Below the pieces are notes generated by a model that had not been told where the DNA came from, did no database searches, and was given only the letters and a program-made list of their open reading frames with translations. 64,000 nucleotides of DNA, taken from positions 4,712,001 to 4,776,000 of the forward strand of contig OY756960.1 of the NCBI GenBank assembly GCA_963580455.1, in the 5' to 3' direction. Position numbers and translations under genes: made by a program. Positions 43,320 to 55,372 of the stretch are shown here, one piece after another (the stretch's first letter is position 1; each line of letters begins with the position of its first letter). The DNA is from Euonymus europaeus. Taxonomy: Eukaryota; Streptophyta; Magnoliopsida; Celastrales; Celastraceae.

Positions 43320-46300
43320 CTTGAATTAGCATTAAGTTGACAAAAGACTGCTATCAGCAGCAATTACAAGAGAAATGCAGTCTGGAATTAAACTAGACCA
43401 ACAGGATGAGACACAATGTGAAATAGCCCATTTAGCTAAGCAATCTGCAACCTGATTTGCTCCCCTTTTAACATGATTACATACAACTAAATTCATATCA
43501 GAGAAAAGACTTTTGATGCTCTCCAAAAAGAGACCAAATTCAGACAAAGACTTTTCTTCAGAGTTGAGTCCATTGATCACTAACAAAGAATCACCTTCAA
43601 TAATAATGGACTGGAGCTCCAACTCACGAGCCAACAACAAAGCCTCACGAGCAGCTATACATTCAGCAAAAAGAGGATTTGATACTCCAATTTTATAAAT
43701 TGCCCTTGAGGAGACATGATTTCCCCACTCATCTCGAACAACCAATCCAATGCCAACCTTTGCTTCCTTTAGAGCTGCATCAAAATTAATCTTCAAAGTC
43801 CCTGTTGGAGGTTTTTGCCATTTATCAACACCTGGCACAATTGTTTTCTGTAATGTGGACTGAATACCCTGGTTTGACCTAGCATAACTTACTTCTGCCA
43901 TGATAGCCTCCACACGACCAGCTAAGTCTTCATGTGTACCAAGCCTACTATGGTGATAGGCTTTATTTCTCATTACCCAACACTGCCAAAGACAAACTAG
44001 CAGCCTTTCAAATTCTTCTTTCGATAGAGAATGACTCAAATCATATAGCCAAAATCCAGCAGTAGCTCCTCCAGGTATGGGAGAAATGTGACCAAGATTA
44101 ACACTCCGAAAAGCATTTTTTATCCACCTACAACTTGACAAAAAATGCTGTATGGATTCTAAACCATTCCCACAGAATAAACATATAGAGAAAACCTGTA
44201 TGTGTCGTCTACGAAGATTAGAACAAGTGGGAATGAATTCTTTGCATATTCTCCATGAGAAATTCTTGACTTTTGGAGGAACATTACTGCTCCAAATTGA
44301 AGACCATAACCGGTCTTCACATGAAGTACTTGATTCTGGAACATCTCTGGAGCAATTTATCCACCTTTCAAAAGTGTTGTATCAACTTTTCACAGAGTAT
44401 TTGCCTTTGCTATCAAAGTGCCAACGCCTCACATCTTTAGCCTCCATATCACCCAATGGAATTTGAAGAATAGTCTCCACATCAACAGAGAAAAAATGTT
44501 GGCGTAACAGATTTTCATTCCAACATTTATTAGTAGTGTCAATAAAATGAGATACCCGGATATGACCCAAATGTGGATGAATAGGAGTAACAAGATTGAA
44601 CTTCCAAGGTTTGGGAAGCCATTTATCATACCAAACTGAGATATCTTCCCCATTGCCAACCCTCCACGTTAATCCTTTCTCCAAAACTTCACGACCCGCA
44701 CAAATACTCCTCCATGACCAAGAAGGATTAGAGCCAATACAAGTAGACATAAAATCACAATTAGGAAAATATTTTGCCTTAAGAACACTTAAAGCATAAG
44801 GAATTACCATTCTGAAGCAATCGCCACCCTTGTTTGGCAAGCATTGCCAAATTAAAAGAAGCCAAGCTTCGAAAACCAAGTCCTCCAAGAGCCTTTGGTT
44901 TACACAGATCCTGCCATTTTGCCCATAAAACACCCTTATCATTGGAATTTCTCCACCAAAACTTATTAAGGGCCACCATCAGCTCATCAAAGAAGCCATT
45001 AGGTAGTTTAAAAACTGCCATTGCATATGAAGGAATAGATTGAGCAATTGCTTTGATGAGGACCTCCTTTCCAGCCTGAGAAAGAAACTTCTCTTTCCAC
45101 CCATTAATGCGCAATAAAACTCTCTCTTTGATATGACTAAAAGATCTCTTTTTCTCTCTGCCTATAACAACAGGAAGGCCCAAATATCTCTCTGGACTAG
45201 TCATCTGGCGAACACCCAGCATATTGGCTACATGCATTCTCATCTCAGCAGAGGTATTATGACTGAAATATGCCCCAGATTTGTCGAAATTAATTTTTTG
45301 ACCCGTTGCTTCCTCATACGAGGAAAGAATAAGTTGCACCTCTGAACATTCAGCCCTATTTGCCTTACAAAAAAGCAAACTGTCATCAGCAAATAATAAG
45401 TGAGATATCTTTGGCGCATTACGACTGACTGCAACACCACTAATTTTTTTCAGCCTCTCGGCATTCTCCAAAAGAACCGATAAACCTTCAGCACATATGA
45501 GAAAAAGGAAAAGAGACAATGGATCTCCTTGCCTAAGACCTCGCTTAGGCCGAAAACATCCATGAGATTTCCCATTGATTAACACAGAAAATCTAACTGA
45601 GGAAATGCACTTCATAATCATTGAGACCCAAATAGGATGAAACCCCATTTTGTGCATCATAGCTTCAATAAAACCCACTCAACTCTGTCATATGCTTTAC
45701 TCATATCGAGTTTGAGAGCACAAAACCCATTGTTCCTTTGTCTTTTATTCTTCAGAAAATGTAGAACTTCATAGGCCACCAAGATGTTATCCGATATGAG
45801 TCGATTTGGGACAAAATCACTTTGAGTTTCCGAAATAATTTTCGAAAAAAAAGGCCGCATTCGATTTGCCAAAGTTTTTGCAATGATCTTGTAAAGAACA
45901 TTACATAAACTAATGGGGCGAAACTTTGACATGTCTTCTGGATTTCCAACCTTTGGAATAAGGGCAATATTGGTTGCATTAATGTCCTCTAAAGGCCTCC
46001 CCTCATTCAAGATCCCCAAACAAAAACCTACAACATCCTCCTTCACAATATCCCAGTGTTTCTGAAAAAATAAAGCATGGAGACCATCTGGCCCAGGAGC
46101 CTTTAAAGGTTTCATCTGAAATAGACTTCTTTCCACTTCCAATTTGAAAAAGGACGGACAAGAGCTTCATTCATTGAGTCAGTAACTCGTGGTATAACCA
46201 GGTCCGTTATTAGCATCGGATTGAGATGAGAAGATGAGCAAAAAAGATCTCGAAAATAAGAAATCGCTACCCTGCCAATTCCAACCTCATCAGCTATCCA

Positions 46301-46520
46301 ATCTCCATTAGCATTCTTTATCCTCTTAATACAGTTACGTCTTTTCCTCTCACTAGCAAATTTATGGAAATATGAAGTATTTTTATCACCAAGATTCATC
46401 CAATCTATCTGGGATTTTTGTCGCAACTCTGACTCTTCTCGAAAGAAAAGCTCAGTCATCTCTTTTTTAATCTCCCTTTCTTTAGCATGAAGATAATGAA
46501 TTTTCAATAATGACACCAAT
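43320..46520 (-). mobile_element. L1-type LINE, 5'-truncated and frameshifted
   Basis: On -, it begins abruptly inside ORF2 at about 46519 (KKEMTELFFREESELRQKSQ, GDKNTSYFHKFAS). The reverse transcriptase follows with PLKAPGPDGLHALFFQKHW, FRPISLCNVLYKIIAKTLAN, KLDMSKAYDRVEW, GLRQGDPLSLFLFLICAEGL and the catalytic LLFADDSLLF (about 45395). The thumb, zf-RVT and finally an RNase H domain (43770-43400) come next. Its acidic residues are in INFDAAL, AECIAAREALLLA, IEGDSLLVI and ADCLAKWA. There are frame changes near 46130, 45665, 44790 and 44380. The endonuclease and ORF1 are missing, as expected from incomplete target-primed reverse transcription. An A-rich 3' end (T-rich on + at about 43290-43310) follows the stop. 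Confidence 0.92.
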
Positions 46521-46529
46521 CAAAAATAT

Positions 46530-48160
46530 TAATCAAGTTGAAAGATGATACATTTGTGGCTTAAGACTTTGCATTTATTGACTTATTGGGAGATCATCAT
46601 TTGAAAAGTAGTGTGATTGCAAGATGATGAACATTGTAAGTGGACAAGGATACTACTGTCATTGCTTGAATGAAGGAGTAAGTGATTTCTTTTTAAGCTA
46701 AATATCGATTTTTATATGTTGCCTGCCACCTTCAAAATGAAATTCAAAATAATGCACCATCATTCTCTATATGTGGGCAAATAATACCTTAAATTATGTC
46801 AAGTTATCGGGACTACCATTTCAGAACATCCAGATCAATTATTCTTACCAAAATTTTAAAAATACTGTAAAATAAGTCATTTTTTAGTTTTACATAATTA
46901 TAATTCAACAGCTTTTCACATTATGAGCTTTTCTATCTTAGATAGATAAATATATTTTGTACAATGATTGTTTTTAAATATATATATATATACATACATA
47001 TATATATATATATATAACAAAATGTCATAGCACTCCTTGTTTATCAAAGAGAATGAAAGAGAAGGAAGCAAGTGAACCAAACAAGTAAAGAGAAAAAAAA
47101 CTCAAATAATAAAAAGATAAACAATTCAAAAAAAAAACTAATAGTATAATTTTTCATTCATTAACATACTATATTTACAAGAGCTAGAAATTAGTGACTC
47201 TCCATTGTAGAAGATCACTGTAGTCATCTTTTGTTTATGGAGTTTTTTGAACAATTATCTTGTAAAATAGCTCTCAAAGTTTGTTTACCAAAGTCGACGT
47301 AGATGTTCTCATGAAGTTATTGTACAAACTAATTTAATTTGTTGAACATTTACTAAAAGAACAAATGCTAACCCAACAAATGTTTCATTCTGTATCATCA
47401 GACAAAATTTTGGTTAACCAACCTATCTACGTGACAAGTTGACCGTTACATCAAATTTTTATATAAAATAGTTTTTCATATGAAATTTATGTTTTTTAAC
47501 AAAAGAATTTAAATGTGGCTTAATCAGTTCCTTACACCAATACTAATATCAGCTAGGCCTCTTAAACACAACCATATATGCATTTACATCGTCTTGGTCT
47601 TCCTATCCTTTACTAAGCTTGGGGTACCTCTTGACTTGGGATCAACCAAAAATCTATTGCAAGCCTATTTGCCCCAACTAGGTATCAGAGCTTAGTAGGA
47701 TACACTAATAGACTTTCTTACCTAAACTTAACTATAAAGTAAGTAAGATATTTTCTACTTTGTCAAGTTTACGTCCAAGCCCAACCTATAACATTGGTTT
47801 CTAGGGTCTTTCAAGACCTTTTAGGGTTTACGACTTTAAAATGTGTCTTATTAAATCAAGGAAACACACGGGCTTATAATACATACATTATATATCTTTA
47901 TTTTAGAGAGGTGAGACTTTTGCTCAACATATTATTCTGTACAGACAAAATAGTTTGTCATAAACCTCACATAATTAAATGTGCAAAAAATTATATATAT
48001 CACTGATCAAAAAATTCGAAACATACCACACTAAATAGATATTCATGAACCTCTAATTGTAGTTCAAGACTTGTTATAGTATCTCAATTCTCAATCCTTA
48101 TTTTCTTTGATTGCGTAGACCTTGACCATAAATTTTTTAAATGATAAACTCAAATGATGT
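46530..48160. other. Intergenic; holds part C of unit 1 and part A of unit 2
   Basis: No gene. Block C (about 47160-47510) resembles 51540-51980. Block A' (about 47540-47680) resembles 42478-42600. A TA microsatellite lies at about 46977-47020. Confidence 0.5.
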
Positions 48161-48169
48161 AATAAATTT

Positions 48170-48855
48170 GGGCCCCATGTTCTTCCCTCTAAAAGGTCTA
48201 TTAGAGGAAATGAGGGTTTACTTTTATATACTGCACTTTGTTAAGATTTTTTTTTTCTGATGTGAGATATTTTGACACTCCCTCACACATGTCAATTGAA
48301 TATCTTTGCCTAAGGGCCAACACGTGGAGTAGAGCCGTTATAGAGCTAAAACCTCCATTCGATACCATATGATAAATATGTCTCCCCATATTCTTCCCCC
48401 AAAAAGTTCCATTATAGTGAAGGAGGGTTTGCTTCTATATATTACACTATGCTAGAGTTTTTCTCTAATGTGGGATATTCTACACTCCTTCACACATCTA
48501 AACTAAGTATCTTTGCCCAATACCCAATAGGTGGAGTAGATATTCATAGAGCCAAAACCTTCCTCCGATACCATCTAATTAATCTGGCACTCCATGTTCT
48601 TCCTCTCTAAAATGACTATTAGAGGGAAGGAGAACTTGTTTCTATATACTGCACTTTAGTAGAGTTTTTTCCGATGTGAAATATTTTAACCCTTTCTCGC
48701 ACATGTGAACTATAGAGCTAAAATCTCCCTCCGATACCATGTAATAAATTTTGGCCCCCCGTGTTATTCTTCCTAAAATGCTTATTAGAGGGAAGGAGAG
48801 CTTACTTCTATGTACTGCACTTTGCTGGGGTTTTATCACATGTGGAATATTCTGA
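48170..48855. repeat. Four-unit tandem repeat (~100-210 bp units), possible TRIM-like array
   Basis: Units start near 48170, 48380, 48586 and 48756. Each has GTTCTTCC, ATTAGAGG.AAGGAG, a CTGCACTTT or TACACTATG word, a TGTGGGATATT-type word, ACTCC.TCACACAT and, in units 1-3, TCCGATACCAT. On - the last reads ATGGTATCGGA, close to the initiator-Met primer site of LTR elements. The units are about 80% alike by eye. The link to terminal-repeat retrotransposons in miniature is inference. Confidence 0.6.
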
Positions 48856-49439
48856 CAAATGACTATAGTTACATCATTGACAGGAAGATCATGTTTAATA
48901 TCCCGAACCCAAATTTTTTAAAAAATATAATAATTTTTCAAATTTGATATTTTTAATAAATACTACATATTTTTAGAAAAATATTGGGGCAAGAATCACA
49001 TGAATCGGAGTTGTTGCGAATTTTGGAAGTTAAAAGATTTAGCATGAAAGGAGGGGCAAAATAGTAATTTCACCCAAAAATCTGGTAAAAACCAGATTTC
49101 TCTTCTTCTCCAGCAGCTCACGCACGGGTTTGAGAATTTTTTTTTGGAAAACTGGGTTTTTCGTGTTTGTGGTCCGATTGGGGCAAGTAAGGTGTCAAAT
49201 CGAAGCTCGTGGAGAGAAGAGCAAACCCAAGTGGAATCACCGCCATCGGACAACCGTAGACGGCGGAATCAGACGGCGAAGTTTCAATTTTTCAAGATTT
49301 CAAAGCTCGATCCCGGTCGATTCGGTAGGAATTTTTGGAACGAGACAGGTACCATTAGATTTCTGTTGTTGTAGGCTTTATTCTGATGTAGGAGTAATCG
49401 AAAAAATCGCCGAAAAAGTGGATTCCGGCGACGGTCCGG

Positions 49440-49580
49440 CCGAGTTGACTCGGGTTTGACCCGTTTTGATTGGGTTGACCCGGTTTGACTATTTGACCCA
49501 GTTTGACCGTTGACTATTTGACTCGGTTTGACTATTTGACCCGGTTTGACCATTGACTTTTACTAGGGTTGACCGTTGAC
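49440..49580. repeat. GACCCGGTTTGAC-type short tandem repeats inside the LTR
   Basis: About ten tandem variants of GGTTTGAC and GTTTGACTATTTGAC occur in this stretch. The open frame across it on - is a repeat artefact. Confidence 0.85.
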
Positions 49581-49917
49581 TTTTTCATATTTTGACAGTA
49601 TTGGGTATACGTATTCGTATTTGGTGCAAGAGATTGATTTAGGAGTTTTGTGTTGGATTCGGATAGCTGAAGAGGTACAACGGAGTTGAGTTAGTCAGCA
49701 TTCCAGGTAGGGATTCTGCCCTACTTCTTATTTGGGGTTTCGGGGGTTCCGTATTCGACGGACTCCTATTTGTCTATTGGTGTGAAATTCTCGGAGGTTG
49801 GGAATTTCTCTGTTTCTACTCTTATCTGATTTATTTCCGCAATTGCAGCTTGTTATGGTTATATGTTGTTTGTTTGGAGGTATGTGTACGACTGGCGACA
49901 GTTTTGTGCATCGTGTC

Positions 49918-50036
49918 TCTTGTGGGGCCCACTATCCTGGTGGGGCGCACCTATCCTCTTGTGGGGCCCACTATCCTGGTGGGCCCACTTATCCTCTTGT
50001 GGGCCCCACATCCATTGGTGGGGCCCACCTCTTGAT
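49918..50036. repeat. Three copies of a 36-39-bp GGGGCCCAC repeat inside the LTR
   Basis: Units begin TTGTGGGGCCCACTATCC at about 49918 and 49957, and a diverged one at about 49994. They are GC-rich and self-complementary (GTGGGGCCCAC), so open frames occur on both strands by chance. Confidence 0.85.
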
Positions 50037-51052
50037 GTTTGGTTTTCTCGAGAGTCCGGATAGGACTTCATTATGATGATCTTCTATGATTTGTGAGATT
50101 ATGGAGGGATGATTTGTAGAGCGTGGGACCCATATCGGGCGACCCAGCCTACTAGATGATTTGTTGATGGTTCCGATCGGGTACGTACTTGGAGGCCGGA
50201 TTGAGGTGAGGTACATCCTAGGGGACGCTCTTCGATGTAGGGGATGCTATCGAGTACCTGATGTAGGCTCGATCCTCATCCAATCTGGGGAGTACCTGGA
50301 CTGGGAGACAACTTGCGGGGATCAGGGTGGGTCCAGAGGAGGATTTTCTGGTGTTATGTGGATTTGAGTTGATATGGATTTGAGTTGGATTATGATTGAG
50401 TACTGATTTGAGAGTTGTACTTGAGGATGGTAGTGGTGGAGCCTACTCGGTGTCTACCCTACAGATTTGATTGATTGTTGATATTTATGACGGGTTCGGA
50501 GATTCTTTACCCTATTATGGTATCATTATATGGTTTCCTTTATGTACTTTTATACCTTTCGGATTTTCTTACTTTATCTCTGTTTATTGGAGTTCGGTGA
50601 TACTGGAGTGTATCACTATTTGAGTTTATGTTCATCTCGCCTACCTCTTGAGTTTTACTTTCCGTTTATTCTGATGTTTGATATTTCTCTATATCCCTAC
50701 TGAGCTTTGTGGCTCATCCCTTTTATTCTCATGTTTTTCAGGTGAGATAGCCGGAGTGGATGATCAGCGCAGGGATGCGTGAGATGTGATGTGTGGCTGC
50801 TAGGTGGATATTTGTGTCTTTGTATTTACATTCGGTTTCTACGATTTTCATGGATTTTCCGCTGTAGACTCCTGTTTGCATATTGACGGTATTTGGGATT
50901 TTTTTTTTTATAGTTAGCTTGTTGATTTATAGTGTTTTGGATAGCTTGGGTTTAAATCCGGTTCGGGGAACGGAGGAGTTCCCTGCCGGTCACGCTTCTG
51001 GGTTTCATGGGTGCTCATCCGCACCTATCTGGGAGAGGGGCGTGACATCATG

Positions 51053-52640
51053 AGTTCTCAATCACTCATAAAGTATTGTACAATAGTTTAATTCGAGCTT
51101 GTATTATATTTATTAGTTTCATGAACCCTAACTTCAAACTCTGTCAAAAGAAGTAATTTGCATAGAAATTGAGTAATAGCACGTTGGCAATGCAAAAAAA
51201 AAAGTGATCGCCTGTTGAATACAATAATTGGTCACAAAATTTCACAATTCATTTCAAGGGGTTTACAACGGACCCCATTGTTGTTTGATTTGGTGGTATT
51301 AGAAAAAATTATACATGTTAAAAAGACACCCCATTTTGTCATAAACTAAAATCAAATTAGACCTGAAAAAGATATAAAATATTTTCGGGTTTATATTCAA
51401 GGGTCTAAAATTTTGTGTCTTTTTAACATTTAATTTGATTTTTATTTGGGATTAAAATACATAATTAGACTCGTAAATTCGATCAAAATACGTATATAAA
51501 TTTTTCCAAATTTTTTTAATCCTTCCAAATCAAATTATCCTGTGACATCCATTTGTGAAATATCACTATAATCATCTTTTATTTATGGATGAATTTTTTT
51601 AGCATTTATCCCATGAAATAGTATCCAAGGCTTGTTTACAAGAGCCTATGTAGTTACTCTTATTAAGTTATTATACCAGCTAGTTCAAATTTTCGAACAT
51701 TTATTAAAAGACTGAATGATAATCAATCAAATTTTCATTGTACAAACTTCTAAATGTGAAATATCTGCTAGATTGCTTTGAAATATATGTCATGTCCTAT
51801 TTTGGACATCGATAGTCAAAATGCTCAAATTTTATATTATAATGTGTAAAATCTCTCATTTTGTACCCTCAGACAGATCAACTTTTAGTCAACCAACACA
51901 TGTACATGATAGGTTGATTGTTACATCATATTTTTATACAAAATAAATTTTCACGTTGAATTTACGATTTAAAAAAAAACCAATATCATATGAAAACTCT
52001 TTTTTTAATAGAACTAGAGCAACATCTTTGGTAGGTTATGTTGAAGTTAATTATAGGATGAATTTGATGGAAGAGATTAATCTTATAATGATGTGACTTG
52101 ATATGCAGCTGCACAGTCAATTTAATGCTCCATATTTGTTGGGTTGTATATTTTATTTTAGGAGGAAGTATGAGATATATCATAAGGTAACTTCCTAAAC
52201 CTATCAATTTGATATTGAGTTGTGATAAATACATCCAAACCTATTTTAAACCCAAAGCTACTCTACTCTAGTGTCTCTATTGAGGACCCATCTAAATGCA
52301 GTCTGATTCTTGCCAAATGTAGTCCTACAAATATAGTCCATCTGACTCTGATAGCTTTAGAGATTTTTCCTTTTTTTCATACAAATGTAGGCCCCAAACT
52401 TTGACCTACGTACATGTATTATTTAAATTAAATATTGTTTTTGTTTGTCAGCTAGTAGTACAATGAACAAAACTGTTCCTTTCTCAACAAGCAAGAATCA
52501 AATATTTCTCTGCTTTATGAGTTATATTATAGGTTACTATTTATTATGTGGAAAGATTCCAACTTTTATTTTTATTATTCTTATAATTTTATTGGCTTAA
52601 TTGACACATTATCTTTGTGCATGGATAATTGGGCCATTAA
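51053..52640. other. Intergenic; parts B and C of unit 2
   Basis: Blocks B' (about 51120-51260) and C' (about 51540-51980) resemble 42730-42850 and 47160-47510. Nothing else is recognised. Confidence 0.5.
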
Positions 52641-53115
52641 AACACTAAAAAATGATCTATATTGTACGGAATGACAGTCAAACAAATACTTTTACTTTTA
52701 TTTTGTTGTTTCCAGTCAAACAAATACTCTCACTGACAAAAGCGGTAAACTTTAAGACTTATTCTTACTGACAAAAGTAGTGAAATTTAGGTCTTGTTCT
52801 TACTAAAAAAAAAGTAAACTTTAGATCTTGTTCTTACTGACGCCTATGCACCTAAGGTTGGCTAAGGTTATGACGGAATGTCAGTAAAAGTAATTTTGAT
52901 TTTGTTTCGTTGTTTCTTTATTTTGAAATAAAATAAAAGGATCTACTTTGTACGGAATGTCAGTCAAACAAATACTTTTACTTTTGTTTTGTTGTTGTTA
53001 GTCAAACAAATACTCTTACCAACAAAAGTAGTAAACTTTAGGTCTTGTTCTTCTTGCAAAAGTAGTAAAATTTAGGTCTTATTCTTACTGACAAAAGTAT
53101 TGAACTTTAAGTATT
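52640..53115. repeat. Nested tandem repeats ahead of MULE transposase 3
   Basis: A short unit (CTGACAAAAGTAGTAAACTT plus TTAGGTCTTGTTCTTA) recurs about six times. A larger block starting TTGTACGGAATG.CAGTCAAA repeats at about 52665 and 52950. The array stops where transposase coding begins. Repeated subterminal sequence is usual near MULE ends, but I found no matching inverted copy on the right. Confidence 0.7.
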
Positions 53116-54151
53116 GTACTTACGACAGTAAAGATGATTCATAATGCTCGTCAAAAATATCGAGTTGATGAAATGGAAAGGAGAAGTCAAATGCAACAAT
53201 TAATGTATCAACTAAGTCAGTACTATTACGTATCATACAATAGGAGTGACAGTGAGTTAAACCAGGTCAAAGACTTATTTTTTGCTCATACTCGTTCCTT
53301 AGATTTGTTATGTGTCTTTCCACACATTTTGCTTATGGACTCGACATATAAGACTAATAGGTTTCATATGCCATTTTTTTAAAAAAAAATTGTTGGTGTT
53401 ATTTCTACAGAGATGGCGTTTTGTGTTGCATTTGTATTACTTCAATTTGAGAATGAAGATAATTTCACATGGACATTAAGTTGTTTGAAAGGTGTTATGG
53501 ATGAGTATTTATCACCAAGGGTGGTGTTGATTGACAGTGATTTAGCAGTAATGAATGTTGTTGATCATGTGTTTCTAGAGTCATCTGCTCGATCTATTTG
53601 TGTAAATGACATTTGAAGGAATTTAGCGGTGAATTGTAAGAAACTATTTGAAGATAAAAAAACTTGGGATAGTTTTAACTCTATGTGGCATTATTTAGAG
53701 GAATCTGCAACTCATGAAGTTTATTTCATGAGGTTCTCATATATCGAATAATTTTTTAAAAAGTATTTATCCCAAAGAAAAAATCTCATTTTATGATTTT
53801 TTGAATTTCTCATTAAAATGCATTGATTTATATATTGAATAATTATTCTATAGGTATCTAAGAGCAATAAATTATATCAAAATAGTGTGGCTCGATAAAT
53901 ATAAGGAGAAATTCGTTACTGTTTGGGCTAATAAATCAATGCGTTTTGGTAATAAGACTACAAATTGAGCTGAAAGTCAACATGGAAAGCTAAAAAATAT
54001 TTACAAAATTTAATAGGAAATCTTGTGTCCGTATGGTCACAAATTCAAAATTTTTTGGAGGCTCAATCCACTTCTATCAAAGTATCACTCGAAAAAAGTG
54101 TAAATTTTGTTGCGTTATGTTTTGGCAGAGGTGAAACGTTCTAACGTTGGT
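53116..54151 (+). pseudogene. MULE transposase (PF10551-type) gene, 5' part, interrupted by a retrotransposon
   Basis: The reading starts LTTVKMIHNARQKYRVDE (53116 on). The transposase core follows: LLMDSTYKTNRFHMPF with the first catalytic Asp, IVGVISTEMAFCVAF, NEDNFTWTLSCLKGVMDEY, and VVLIDSDLAVMNVV with the second Asp. NCKKLFEDKKTWDSF and FGNKTTN*AESQHGKLK, with the Glu, come next. Stops (near 53616 and 53970) and a frame change near 53385 break it. The C-terminal part continues at 62309 beyond the inserted gypsy element, where an OTU domain appears. The N-terminal DNA-binding part is absent. This subfamily differs from the FAR1-type pair at the left of the window. Confidence 0.85.
54147..54151. 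repeat. Target-site duplication TTGGT, left
   Basis: Matches 62309-62313 on the far side of the retrotransposon. Confidence 0.93.
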
Positions 54152-55372
54152 TGTTATCGTTTTTGAACTACTAAAAAATAGTAATTCTAAAACTCTATTT
54201 ATACTCGCAAGCGCACGAATCCAAGTAGTATAAATGTGGCAAAGACGAGTGTCATACCCACATGGACTGAAGATTAACCAACTCTAATTCTTAGAAAAAC
54301 AAGTTTTTTTCTTTTCTTTCTCTTTTATAGTAATATTAATAAACACCAAAACTAAAATTGAGAGATCAACACAAATAATAAATACTAAGGCTTTGATTTC
54401 ACCACTCTATTGTATTTAAACCATATGGTTATCAATTATGAATTCATCCAATCATATCAAAGATCAAGTTTTCTAATTCATGTAGTAATCATTGGCATCT
54501 AACTTACCACATCTATCCTTAATTCGCAATTATCCATGGCATCTGGACTAATTTGACAAACAAGAATGCATTAAGATCAATGTAACTTATGAAATGATCA
54601 CAAAATTCCTAACATATGGCATCTATGACTAGGTAACTTTGGTAATAAATTACAAGAAGCTATTCTCAAATTGAACATGGCATCTACTACAATTTGCATC
54701 ACATTAATCAAACCTAGATGGTAGCTAAACATCAAGATTTAATTATTAATAAACATAGCAATTTAATACTTGATATGACATGAATAAATCACAATTAATT
54801 CAACCAAATTTATTAAACACAATAGAGTGAATCCATCATCACCTTAGTAAGAGGATTAGTTCCTCATATTAAGTTTACACAACAAATAGAAATAAATAAA
54901 ATTCACAAACATAAGTAATAAAACAACTAGAAAAACCCCCTTATTATACTTGATGCAAGAACTCCTTCTCTTTTCTCCTTTTTCCTCTTGTTATTTCTCT
55001 TCTTCTTGTTGTTTTTTTGTGTGTCTAACAAAGAATAGATCATGCCTTTATATAGGCAATGGCAAGGACAAATATTCAACAATGGCAAGCTTGAATAGCA
55101 ACCATTGTTAAATGTTGAAGGCAACCATTGTTGAAAGGCAACCATTGTTGAATGACAATGAAGAAGTTGTAAGCAATGATGTCAACAAAAACCTTCCATG
55201 ATCTTCACTTGGGTTGGAATCATGATTGGGCCTATAAATATGAAAATAAACACAAAGTGATTCATCCATGGTGATTAAAACTTATTTGTACAAAATCACT
55301 TCAAAAACCCCAACTTTGTGACAAATGCTAATGATAATTTACATTTAAAGTAGATGTTTTCAACATCTATCA
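54152..55372 (-). repeat. 3' LTR of the gypsy element (left copy on +)
   Basis: 1221 bp. It contains repeats of CAACCATTGTTGAA near 55077-55155, with one more copy than the other LTR. A purine-rich tract on - (GGTTGGGGGTTG, about 55373-55384) next to it is the likely polypurine primer. Confidence 0.93.

Larger units (their letters stand above)
48892..51047 (+). mobile_element. Solo LTR (about 2156 bp) of Ty3/gypsy Tekay/Del type
   Basis: It starts TGTTTAATATCCCGAACCC and ends GGGGCGTGACA. Near the end it has GAGCTTTGTGGCTCATCCC, TTTTTCAGGTGAG and GCCGGTCACG, familiar from plant chromovirus LTRs. ATCATG occurs at both edges (48888-48893 and 51047-51052), overlapping the terminal TG and CA, so the exact duplication (TCATG or ATCAT) is ambiguous. 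There is no gag or pol. It lies inside unit 2 of the duplicated intergenic segment. Confidence 0.8.

Noticed and set aside
49284..50371. Several open frames on both strands in GC-rich DNA
   Set aside because: They fall in the short tandem arrays of the solo LTR. Repeats with lengths divisible by three, or low in stop words, give open frames on both strands.
54927..55145. Frame inside the LTR, repeated at 61886-62077
   Set aside because: It is present only because the two LTRs are near-identical, is Lys-rich from T-rich DNA, and matches no known LTR-encoded protein.
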